From positions 62,001 to 126,000 of the forward strand of contig NZ_BNBM01000005.1 of assembly GCF_014655715.1 (NCBI RefSeq): a stretch of 64,000 nt of DNA, read 5' to 3'. Shown here one piece after another: positions 8,066-15,000 of the stretch; the stretch's first letter is position 1; every line of letters starts with the position of its first letter. The position numbers and the translations under genes are program-made. The notes beneath the pieces are model-generated. The model was not told the origin of the DNA and did not search any database. It worked only from the letters and a program-made list of their open reading frames with translations. Origin of the DNA: Streptomyces lanatus. GTDB lineage: Bacteria; Actinomycetota; Actinomycetes; Streptomycetales; Streptomycetaceae.

Positions 8066-8791
8066 TTGTTGTACGGCACGATGAAGGTGGCCATCGGGGG
8101 ACCGTTGAAGGTCGCCTTCCGGCCCTGGGTGGAGGGTCTGGAGAACATTCCCGCCGAGGGCCCCGCCATCCTGGCGAGCAACCACCTCTCCTTCTCCGAC
8201 TCGTTCTTCCTGCCCGCGGTCCTCGACCGCAAGGTGACCTTCATCGCGAAGGCCGAGTACTTCACCACCCCCGGCGTCAAGGGCCGGTTGACGGCCGCCT
8301 TCTTCAAGGGCGTCGGCCAGCTGCCGGTGGACCGCTCCGGGGGGCGCGGCGCGGGTGAGGCCGCCGTCAAGAGCGGCATCGACGTCCTGGAGCGCGGCGA
8401 GTTGTTCGGCATCTACCCCGAGGGCACGCGCTCGCCCGACGGCAGGCTCTACCGGGGCAAGCCCGGCGGCCTCGCACGCGTGGCGCTCGCCACCGGGGCC
8501 CCGGTCATCCCCGTCGCCATGATCGACACCGAGAAGATCCAGCCGCCGGGCAAGGTCATGCCCAAGCTGATGCGGCCCGGCATCCGCATCGGCAGCCCCC
8601 TGGACTTCAGCCGGTACCAGGGCATGGAGCACGACCGCTTCGTGCTGCGCGCGGTGACCGACGAGGTCATGTACGAGATCATGAAGCTCTCCGGCCAGGA
8701 GTACGTCGACATGTACGCGACCGCCGCCAAGCGGCAGATCGCGGAGGCGGCGAAGGCCGAGAAGAAGGACCAGGCGAAGAAGACGACGTAG
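8066..8791 (+). CDS. 1-acyl-sn-glycerol-3-phosphate acyltransferase (PlsC family)
   Basis: A 241-residue membrane-associated acyltransferase predicted to acylate lysophosphatidic acid or a related acceptor in phospholipid synthesis. The HX4D catalytic motif is NHLSFSD (His40, Asp45), block II is near GQLPVDR, and block III is YPEGTRSPDG. The C-terminus is rich in Lys and Ala. TTG 8066 is used, with AGGAGG 8 nt upstream; an internal ATG six codons later lacks such a site. M. tuberculosis has a PlsC homologue (Rv2182c) in the matching place. The downstream histidine kinase starts only about 20 bp later, so co-transcription is likely. Confidence 0.92.
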   Translation: MLYGTMKVAIGGPLKVAFRPWVEGLENIPAEGPAILASNHLSFSDSFFLPAVLDRKVTFIAKAEYFTTPGVKGRLTAAFFKGVGQLPVDRSGGRGAGEAAVKSGIDVLERGELFGIYPEGTRSPDGRLYRGKPGGLARVALATGAPVIPVAMIDTEKIQPPGKVMPKLMRPGIRIGSPLDFSRYQGMEHDRFVLRAVTDEVMYEIMKLSGQEYVDMYATAAKRQIAEAAKAEKKDQAKKTT

Positions 8792-8811
8792 GACGAGTGG
8801 GGGGTGGGGGC

Positions 8812-10026
8812 ATGGCCAAGCGTGAGCGGGTCATGAGGATGTCCGTCGAGCAGCCGCTGTGGCGCGCGCTGGCCGGCTACCGGGTGCTGACCATGGTGTA
8901 CGCCATCGGGCTCTTCATCAGCGCATACGACGAGGTCGCCCACCCCTGGGTGTCCATCACCTTCCTCTCCGTCCTGGCCGTGTGGACGCTGGCCACCCTG
9001 CCCCGTGTCGCCAATGCCGCGAGCTGCACCAAGCGCTTCCTCACCGCGGACCTCACCATCGCCCTGGCCGGCATCCTGCTCACCCGCCTCGCGGAGTCGC
9101 CCGCGCGGATCGAGGCCGGTGCCCCGACCCTGCCGTCGATATGGACGGCGGGCGCCGTGCTGGCGTTCGCCATCAAGGGCGGCTGGCGCTGGGCCGCGTT
9201 CGCCTCGACGCTGGTCGCCGCCGCCAATCTGATCCACCGCTCCGGCGTACCGACCCGCGACACCGTCCACATGGTGCTGCTGGTCTGGATCGCCTCCATC
9301 GCCATCGGCTACGTCGTCGAGGTCGCCCGCGCCTCCGAGCGCACCCTCGCCCGGGCCCTGGAGATCGAGGCGGCGACCCGGGAGCGCGAGCGGCTCGCCC
9401 GGGACATCCATGACGGTGTGCTCCAGGTGCTGGCCATGGTGCAGCGGCGCGGCGCCGTCATCGGCGGCGAGGCGGCCGAGCTGGGCCGGATGGCCGGCGA
9501 GCAGGAGGTCGCGCTGCGCACGCTGGTCTCCGGCGGCCTGGTGCCCGTGTCGCGGGTGTCGGAGGACGCCGCCGAGGGGGCCGTCGTACGGGCCGTGGAC
9601 GAGCCGGACGACACCGGGGGCTCCGTCGACATCCGCGCGCTGCTCGCGCCCTATGCCGGTGCGAAGGTGAGCCTGGCCGAGCCGGGCGCGCCCGTTTCGC
9701 TGGCGCCGGTCGCCGCGCGGGAGCTGTCCGCGGCCGTCGGGGCCGCCCTGGACAATGTCCGCAAGCACGCGGGCGAGCACGCGCGCGCGTGGATCCTCGT
9801 CGAGGACGAGCCCGACGAGGTGATCGTCACCGTCCGGGACGACGGACCCGGCATCGCCGAGGGCCGGCTCGCCCAGGCCGAGGGCGAGGGCCGGCTCGGT
9901 GTCGCCCTGTCGATCCGCGGGCGGCTGCGGGACCTCGGCGGCAGCGCCGAGCTGATCTCGGTGCCGGGGCAGGGCACCGAAGTGGAACTGAAGGTACCGA
10001 AGACGGCGAAGGCGGGGCTTCGATGA
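8812..10026 (+). CDS. MacS-family sensor histidine kinase (DUF5931 sensor)
   Basis: A 404-residue membrane sensor kinase. Residues 10-175 contain about six hydrophobic segments (DUF5931-like integral sensor). A HisKA_3 dimerisation region follows with RERERLARDIHDGVLQVLA, where His200 is the phosphoacceptor. The HATPase_c domain has the N box (ALDNVRKHAGEHA) and G box (VRDDGPGIAEGRLAQ, then GRLGVALSI). ATG 8812 follows a G-rich ribosome site; an in-frame GTG 15 bp upstream is the alternative. The stop overlaps the response-regulator start (ATGA), showing a cognate pair. The signal is unknown; the related MacRS system controls morphology in S. coelicolor. Confidence 0.92.
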   Translation: MAKRERVMRMSVEQPLWRALAGYRVLTMVYAIGLFISAYDEVAHPWVSITFLSVLAVWTLATLPRVANAASCTKRFLTADLTIALAGILLTRLAESPARIEAGAPTLPSIWTAGAVLAFAIKGGWRWAAFASTLVAAANLIHRSGVPTRDTVHMVLLVWIASIAIGYVVEVARASERTLARALEIEAATRERERLARDIHDGVLQVLAMVQRRGAVIGGEAAELGRMAGEQEVALRTLVSGGLVPVSRVSEDAAEGAVVRAVDEPDDTGGSVDIRALLAPYAGAKVSLAEPGAPVSLAPVAARELSAAVGAALDNVRKHAGEHARAWILVEDEPDEVIVTVRDDGPGIAEGRLAQAEGEGRLGVALSIRGRLRDLGGSAELISVPGQGTEVELKVPKTAKAGLR

Positions 10027-10700
10027 GCGAGCGGCAGGACCCGATCAGGGTCATGGTGGTCGACGACCATCCCATGTGGCGCGATGCCGTCGCCCGGGAC
10101 CTGGCCGAGTCCGGCTTCGACGTGGTCGCCACCGCGGGCGACGGCGACCAGGCGGTACGCCGTGCCAAGGCCGCCGCCCCCGATGTCCTCGTCCTCGACC
10201 TCAACCTGCCCGCCAAGCCCGGTGTCCAGGTCTGCAAGGAACTCGTCGGGCACAACCCCGCCCTGCGCGTCCTGGTGCTGTCGGCGAGCGGCGAGCACGC
10301 AGACGTACTGGAAGCGGTGAAGTCGGGCGCGACCGGCTACCTCCTGAAGTCGGCGTCGACCGAGGAACTGCTGGACGCCGTCCGACGTACCGCCGTCGGC
10401 GACCCGGTGTTCACGCCGGGCCTGGCCGGTCTGGTCCTCGGCGAGTACCGCCGCCTCGCCTCCGACCCCGCGCCCTCCACCGCCCCGGACGAGCCCAGGG
10501 CCCCGCAGCTGACCGACCGCGAGACCGAGGTACTACGGCTCGTCGCCAAGGGCCTGAGCTACAAGCAGATCGCCGAACGCCTGGTCATCTCGCACCGCAC
10601 GGTGCAGAACCACGTCCAGAACACCCTCGGCAAGCTCCAGCTGCACAACCGGGTGGAGCTGGTGAGGTACGCGATAGAGCGCGGCCTGGACGACGAGTGA
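10023..10700 (+). CDS. NarL/LuxR-family response regulator
   Basis: A 225-residue DNA-binding response regulator. The receiver domain (residues 8-125) has the acidic pair in VVDDHPMWRDA, phosphoacceptor Asp59 in VLDLNLP, the conserved Ser/Thr in LVLSASGEH and the Lys in GYLLKSAS. A linker of about 25 residues leads to a LuxR/GerE HTH domain (residues 155-220, LTDRETEVLRLVAKGLSYKQ onward). The start codon overlaps the kinase stop by 4 bp, so expression is coupled to the partner sensor. Target genes are not evident from the window. Confidence 0.94.
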   Translation: MSERQDPIRVMVVDDHPMWRDAVARDLAESGFDVVATAGDGDQAVRRAKAAAPDVLVLDLNLPAKPGVQVCKELVGHNPALRVLVLSASGEHADVLEAVKSGATGYLLKSASTEELLDAVRRTAVGDPVFTPGLAGLVLGEYRRLASDPAPSTAPDEPRAPQLTDRETEVLRLVAKGLSYKQIAERLVISHRTVQNHVQNTLGKLQLHNRVELVRYAIERGLDDE

Positions 10701-10778
10701 TCCGGCCGCGCCGGCTTGACGGCGCGTAAACCGGCCACCCGGCCATTCACCGGAATTGCCGTTCCGACCCATCCCGCT

Positions 10779-10801
10779 GTGACCTGGCTCACCATTAGCG
10801 T
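10779..10801 (+). promoter_or_regulatory. pfkA promoter region with CRP-like palindrome
   Basis: GTGA-CCTGGC-TCAC (10779-10792) has the GTGA-N6-TCAC symmetry of Crp/Fnr-family sites. TAGCGT (10796-10801) immediately downstream is a plausible -10, so a protein bound here would overlap the promoter core and probably repress. Streptomyces encodes a Crp, but assignment of this site is inference. Confidence 0.4.
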
Positions 10802-10837
10802 GGCCTCACCAGGCAACCGCGGCGAAGGGATTTTTCC

Positions 10838-11866
10838 ATGCGGGTCGGAGTACTGACCGGAGGCGGCGACTGCCCCGGTCTCAACGCCGTCATCCGGGCC
10901 GTCGTCCGCAAGGGCGTGCAGGAGTACGGCTATGACTTCGTCGGCTTCCGGGACGGCTGGCGAGGTCCGCTCGAGAACGACACCATCCGTCTCGACATCC
11001 CCGCCGTGCGCGGCATCCTGCCCCGCGGCGGCACCATCCTCGGCTCCTCGCGCACCAACCCCCTCAAGCAGGAGGACGGCATCCGGCGCATCAAGGAGAA
11101 CCTCACCAAGCAGGAGGTCGAGGCGCTCATCGTCATCGGCGGCGAGGACACCCTCGGCGTCGCCACCCGGCTGTCCGACGAGTACGGCGTGCCCTGTGTG
11201 GGGGTGCCCAAGACCATCGACAACGACCTGTCCGCCACCGACTACACCTTCGGCTTCGACACCGCCGTCGGCATCGCGACCGAGGCCATCGACCGGCTGC
11301 ACACCACCGCCGAGTCCCATATGCGCGTCCTGGTCTGCGAGGTGATGGGCCGTCACGCCGGCTGGATCGCCATCCACTCCGGGCTCGCAGGCGGCGCCAA
11401 CGTCATCCTCATCCCCGAGCAGCGCTTCGACGTCGACAAGGTCTGCGCCTGGATCACCTCCCGCTTCAAGGCGTCGTACGCCCCGATCGTGGTCGTCGCC
11501 GAGGGTGCCATGCCCAAGGACGGCGACATGGTGCTCAAGGACGAGTCGATGGACTCCTTCGGGCACGTCCGGCTGTCCGGGGTCGGCGAATGGCTGGCCA
11601 AGGAGATCGAGCGGCGCACCGGCAAGGAGGCCCGTACGACGGTGCTCGGGCACATCCAGCGCGGCGGCACGCCGAGCGCCTTCGACCGCTGGCTGGCCAC
11701 CCGCTTCGGGCTGCACGCCATCGAGGCGGTCCGCGACGGCGACTTCGGCAAGATGGTCGCGCTGCGCGGCACGGACATCGTCCGCGTCCCGATCGCGGAC
11801 GCCACGGCCAAGCTGAAGACGGTGGACCCGAAGCTGTACGACGAGGTCGGGGTCTTCTTCGGCTGA
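10838..11866 (+). CDS. pfkA: Phosphofructokinase with PPi-type active-site residues
   Basis: A 342-residue phosphofructokinase forming fructose-1,6-bisphosphate in glycolysis. Motifs: nucleotide loop LTGGGDCPGLNAVIR (6-20), GGEDT (101-105), PKTIDND (124-130, catalytic Asp128), VMGRHAGWIA, and GHIQRGGTPSAFDR near the C-terminus. ATP-dependent bacterial enzymes usually have Gly at the second discriminating position of GGDGT and Gly in PGTIDND. Here both positions carry the residues typical of PPi-dependent enzymes (Asp104, Lys125), so pyrophosphate may be the phosphoryl donor. Actinobacterial PFKs of this group include both donor types, so annotation as ATP-PFK should not be assumed. ATG 10838 follows GAAGGGA. 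S. coelicolor has three pfkA paralogues; this position corresponds to pfkA1 as far as I recall. Confidence 0.93.
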   Translation: MRVGVLTGGGDCPGLNAVIRAVVRKGVQEYGYDFVGFRDGWRGPLENDTIRLDIPAVRGILPRGGTILGSSRTNPLKQEDGIRRIKENLTKQEVEALIVIGGEDTLGVATRLSDEYGVPCVGVPKTIDNDLSATDYTFGFDTAVGIATEAIDRLHTTAESHMRVLVCEVMGRHAGWIAIHSGLAGGANVILIPEQRFDVDKVCAWITSRFKASYAPIVVVAEGAMPKDGDMVLKDESMDSFGHVRLSGVGEWLAKEIERRTGKEARTTVLGHIQRGGTPSAFDRWLATRFGLHAIEAVRDGDFGKMVALRGTDIVRVPIADATAKLKTVDPKLYDEVGVFFG

Positions 11867-11876
11867 CGGCACCTGG

Positions 11877-11908
11877 GGGGTATGGGTCGTATATTCGGCC
11901 CATACCCC
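11877..11908 (+). promoter_or_regulatory. Perfect palindrome enclosing a -10-like box upstream of the 2-hydroxyacid dehydrogenase
   Basis: GGGGTATGGG (11877-11886) and its exact reverse complement CCCATACCCC (11899-11908) flank a 12-nt A/T-rich spacer containing TATATT (11890-11895). The arms bracket the presumed promoter core 20-50 bp before the TTG start, an arrangement expected of a repressor operator. The regulator is unknown. Confidence 0.5.
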
Positions 11909-11926
11909 TAGGAAACGGGAGCAGCC

Positions 11927-12922
11927 TTGGAGATTCTCGCCTTCGGCGTGCAGGCGGACGAGAAGCCCCTGATCGAGGCGGCCTTCCGGGGCCACCACGA
12001 GGTCCGCTGCCTGGACGTCTTCCTGAACGAGGACACCGCCCCCATCGCGGCCGGCTACGAGGTCGTCTGCACCAGCGTCAACTGCGACCTCGGCAACCAC
12101 GTCCTGCAGACCCTCGCGGCCGGCGGGACCCAGATGGTCGCCCAGCGCTCCACCGGCTTCAACAACATCGACCTCAAGGTCGCCGAGCGCCTCGCCATGA
12201 CCGTCGCCCGGGTCTCGTCCTACTCGCCGTACTCCGTGGCCGAGTTCGCCTGGGCCCTCGCCATGGCCGTCAACCGCCGTATCGTGCGGGCCTCCACGCG
12301 CACGCGTGACTTCGACTTCCGCCTCGACGGCCTGATGGGCCGCGACATGCACGGCCGCACCGCCGGTGTCCTCGGCACCGGCAAGATCGGCGAGGCCTTC
12401 GCCCGCATCGCCCACGGCTTCGGCATGAACCTGCTCGGCTGGGACGTCGCCGAGACCCCCGCGTGTATGCAACTGGGCATGCGTTACGTCCCCAAGGAGC
12501 GCCTGCTCGCCGAGTCCGACCTGGTCAGCCTGCATGTCCCGCTGATGCCGGAGACCAGTCGGCTGATCGACGCCGACGCCCTGAAGGCGATGAAGGACGA
12601 CGCGATCCTGGTCAACTCCAGCCGCGGCGGCCTCATCGACACCGCGGCCCTCGTCGCCGAACTGCGCGAGGGCCGCTTCACCGGAGTCGGGCTCGACGTC
12701 TACGAGGCGGAGGCCGGCCTGTTCTTCCTCGACAAGTCCCTCCAGGCCATCGAGGACGACACCCTGGCCCGCCTGGTCACCTTCCCGAACGTCCTGGTCA
12801 CCTCCCACCAGGCCTACTACACCGAGGACGCCGTGGGCCAGATCGTCGAGGCCACCCTGAAGAACGTCCTCGACTACAAGGAGGGCCGCCGCTCCGAGAA
12901 CGTGCTGGTGCCGCGCAGCTGA
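11927..12922 (+). CDS. ldhA: D-2-hydroxyacid dehydrogenase (D-lactate dehydrogenase-like)
   Basis: A 331-residue NAD-dependent D-2-hydroxyacid dehydrogenase, most like fermentative D-lactate dehydrogenases (pyruvate to D-lactate). Features: substrate-binding RSTGFNNIDL (about 79-88); Rossmann loop GVLGTGKIGEAFA (about 148-160); NSSRGGLIDTAAL with catalytic Arg; the Glu in DVYEAEAG; and the catalytic His in TSHQAYYTEDA. Start TTG 11927 with GGGAG upstream. The 3' end overlaps the convergent anthranilate synthase gene by 49 bp. The preceding perfect palindrome suggests tight regulation, perhaps redox or metabolite dependent. Confidence 0.9.
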   Translation: MEILAFGVQADEKPLIEAAFRGHHEVRCLDVFLNEDTAPIAAGYEVVCTSVNCDLGNHVLQTLAAGGTQMVAQRSTGFNNIDLKVAERLAMTVARVSSYSPYSVAEFAWALAMAVNRRIVRASTRTRDFDFRLDGLMGRDMHGRTAGVLGTGKIGEAFARIAHGFGMNLLGWDVAETPACMQLGMRYVPKERLLAESDLVSLHVPLMPETSRLIDADALKAMKDDAILVNSSRGGLIDTAALVAELREGRFTGVGLDVYEAEAGLFFLDKSLQAIEDDTLARLVTFPNVLVTSHQAYYTEDAVGQIVEATLKNVLDYKEGRRSENVLVPRS

Positions 12923-14754
12923 GCGACCAGTTCGCGTACGACGGCGGCGCCGTTCAGGGTGAGGACCGACTCCGGGTGGAACTGCACGCCGGCGAAGCCC
13001 GGACCCCGTACCGCATGCACCTCCCCGTTGTCCGCCCGGCTGATCTCGACGCCGTGCTCGGCCAGCTCCGCGTGCGCCTCGTCGTCGCAGCGGGCCACGA
13101 AGCTGTTGTAGAAGCCGACCGTCTCCGGCCGCCCGAACAGGTCGATCGTCGTCTGCGCTCCCTGGTACGGCACTTCCTTGCGCACGATGTCCAGCCCCAG
13201 CTCGGCGGCGATCAGCTCATGGCCCAGGCAGACCCCGAGCACGCCGTGCCGGTGGCCGGCGATGACCTCGGCCGTGAGGCCGCGCAGCAGCCGCATCTTG
13301 GGGTCGGCCGGATCGGACGGATCACCGGGGCCGGGGCCCAGCACGAGGGGCCCCTCGTGCCCGAGCACCGCCTCCCGCAGCCCGGGCTCGTCGTAGCGCC
13401 GCACGGTCACCTCCAGGCCGCTGGAGCGCAGCACGTGCGCCAGCATCGCCGTGAAGGTGTCCTCGCCGTCTACGACCAGGGCATGGCCCTCCAGGGAAGC
13501 GGACCGCTCCTGCATCCGCAGCCAGAACGGCGCGAGGGAGGCCCGGCGCCCGTCGAGCGCGGCACGCACGCGTGGATCGTCGGCGAGCTGTACGCGCGCG
13601 TGCTCGTCCCGTGGACGGGACGGACGTACGCCCAGGGCCGCCAGCACACCCGCCGCCTTCGCATGGGTCTCCGCGACCTCGCCCGCCGGGTCCGAGCCCC
13701 GCACGAGCGTCGCGCCGACCGGAACCCGGAGCCGCCCGTCGCCGGAGATGTCGGCGGTGCGGATGAGGATGGGGGAGTCGAGGGTCTGCGCCCCGCCGGA
13801 GTCCCGGCCGATGAGGGCCAGCGCACCCGCGTAGTACCCGCGCCCGCCGACCTCGTGCCGCTCGATGACCCGGCAGGCGTTCTGCACGGGCGACCCGGTG
13901 ACCGTCGCCGCGAACATGGTCTCCTTCAGCACCTCCCGCACATCCAGCGAGGACTTCCCGCGCAGCTCGTACTCGGTGTGCGCGAGGTGGGCCATCTCCT
14001 TCAGCCGGGGCCCGACGACGACCCCGCCCATGTCGCCGACGGTGCACATCATCTTGAGCTCCTCGTCGACGACCATCGACAGCTCCTCGATCTCCTTGCC
14101 GTCGGCGAGGAAGCCGAGGAGGTGCTCGGGGGTGGGCCCCTCGGCCGGGTAGCGGTACGTCCCGCTGATCGGGTTCATGACGACGGTCCCGCCGGACATC
14201 CGGACGTGCACCTCGGGGCTCGCCCCGACCAGCGTCCGCTCCCCGGTGTGCACGACGAACGTCCAGTAGGCACCCCGCTCGCCCTCGAGCAGCCGCCGGA
14301 ACAGGGCCAGCGCGTCGGCCCTCCCGAACCCCGGGATCCCGCCCTCGTACGTCCGCCGGATCACGAAGTTCGCGCCCTCGCCCCGCCCGATCTCCTCCCG
14401 CAGCACCCGCCCGACGATCTCCGCGTACTCCTCGTCGGCCACGTCGAAGCCACCGCCCTCGACGCGCACCTCGTGCGACGGGAGCTGTTCCAGGGCCTCG
14501 GCGAGCGGGATGCCGTACGACTCCTCGGGGGTGAGGACCGCCAGGGGTGTGCCGTCGTCGCGGACGTCGAAGCCGCGCTCACGGATCTGCCGGAAGGGGA
14601 CCAGCGCCAGGCCTTCGTCGGGGAGGTCGGCGAGACGGTCGTAGGTGGCGACCGGGCCGATCAGGATCTCGATCAGCTCATCGTCGTGGCCCGGGGCGCG
14701 GCGGCGCAGCAGGGCGAACGGGCGGGGATCGTCCAGCAGGTCGAGCAACTGCAT
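12874..14754 (-). CDS. trpE: Anthranilate synthase, fused components I and II
   Basis: A 626-residue fusion that converts chorismate plus glutamine to anthranilate. Residues 1-430 are the chorismate-binding TrpE domain, including MNPISGTYRYPAEGPTPEH, FAATVTGSPVQNACRVIERHE and YYAGALALIGRD. Residues 440-626 are a class I glutamine amidotransferase with nucleophile Cys in LGVCLGHEL and the His-Glu of VQFHPES. The overall arrangement resembles PhzE/TrpEG fusions, so an antibiotic-pathway role is possible, but the Trp attenuator upstream argues for tryptophan control. ATG 14754 has GAAGGAA about 10 nt upstream. The last 49 bp overlap the opposite-strand dehydrogenase gene. Confidence 0.92.
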   Translation of the reverse strand: MQLLDLLDDPRPFALLRRRAPGHDDELIEILIGPVATYDRLADLPDEGLALVPFRQIRERGFDVRDDGTPLAVLTPEESYGIPLAEALEQLPSHEVRVEGGGFDVADEEYAEIVGRVLREEIGRGEGANFVIRRTYEGGIPGFGRADALALFRRLLEGERGAYWTFVVHTGERTLVGASPEVHVRMSGGTVVMNPISGTYRYPAEGPTPEHLLGFLADGKEIEELSMVVDEELKMMCTVGDMGGVVVGPRLKEMAHLAHTEYELRGKSSLDVREVLKETMFAATVTGSPVQNACRVIERHEVGGRGYYAGALALIGRDSGGAQTLDSPILIRTADISGDGRLRVPVGATLVRGSDPAGEVAETHAKAAGVLAALGVRPSRPRDEHARVQLADDPRVRAALDGRRASLAPFWLRMQERSASLEGHALVVDGEDTFTAMLAHVLRSSGLEVTVRRYDEPGLREAVLGHEGPLVLGPGPGDPSDPADPKMRLLRGLTAEVIAGHRHGVLGVCLGHELIAAELGLDIVRKEVPYQGAQTTIDLFGRPETVGFYNSFVARCDDEAHAELAEHGVEISRADNGEVHAVRGPGFAGVQFHPESVLTLNGAAVVRELVAQLRGTSTFSERRPSL

Positions 14755-14800
14755 GGGTCCGTATTCCTTCTCACTGGGAGGAACGGACCCCGGACACACC

Positions 14801-14825
14801 GAAGGCCGCCCCTCGGGCGGCCTTC
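14801..14825 (-). terminator. Attenuator hairpin of the trpE leader
   Basis: A perfect 10-bp GC-rich stem (GAAGGCCGCC against GGCGGCCTTC) with a 5-nt loop lies between the Trp leader peptide stop (14848) and the trpE start (14754). Position and strength fit a transcription attenuator whose formation depends on ribosome stalling at the leader Trp codons. A run of U is weak, as is common in Streptomyces. Confidence 0.85.
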
Positions 14826-14847
14826 GCGAAGTCTTTCGTACGCGCAG

Positions 14848-14904
14848 TCAGTGGGCCGCCGGATGAGCGGTCCACCACCAGTTCTGGGTCGAGTGCGCGA
14901 ACAT
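14848..14904 (-). CDS. trpL: Trp operon leader peptide (attenuation)
   Basis: An 18-residue ORF reading MFAHSTQNWWWTAHPAAH with three consecutive Trp codons (14880-14872). It matches the known Streptomyces trp attenuator peptide described for S. venezuelae anthranilate synthase. Translation stalls at the Trp codons when charged tRNA-Trp is scarce, favouring read-through of the hairpin at 14801-14825. The ATG lies about 7 nt after a TAAGGT -10-like hexamer on the minus strand, so the leader transcript probably starts at or next to the ATG. Confidence 0.93.
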   Translation of the reverse strand: MFAHSTQNWWWTAHPAAH

Positions 14905-14984
14905 GAGGCGCACCTTACCCCAAGGACAGCCGTCAGAGACGTCTCATTTCCTGGGCGCCGTCCTGAGACGGCGACATCACCCCG

Positions 14985-15000
14985 TAATGTGGACGTCGTG
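14985..15000 (+). promoter_or_regulatory. Leaderless promoter core of aroH
   Basis: TAATGT (14985-14990) sits 7 nt before the GTG at 14998 with no Shine-Dalgarno, so transcription should start at or next to the start codon. The 93-bp gap shared with trpL also carries the palindrome AGAGACGTCTCA (14935-14946) and a second GAGACG copy, possible operators. Confidence 0.5.

Noticed and set aside
10752..10777. GGAAT as a SigR-type -35 upstream of pfkA
   Set aside because: No GTT at the required 18-nt spacing; the GGAA/TTCC symmetry nearby is weak.
10559..12808. Open frame of 749 codons on the minus strand across pfkA and the dehydrogenase
   Set aside because: Antisense shadow of conserved genes; composition uninformative and no ribosome site or motif.
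12463..14997. Apparent N-terminal extension of more than 800 codons of DAHP synthase
   Set aside because: The extension runs antisense to trpE and trpL and across a terminator; class II DAHP synthases are about 450 residues, and a leaderless start at 14998 is well supported.
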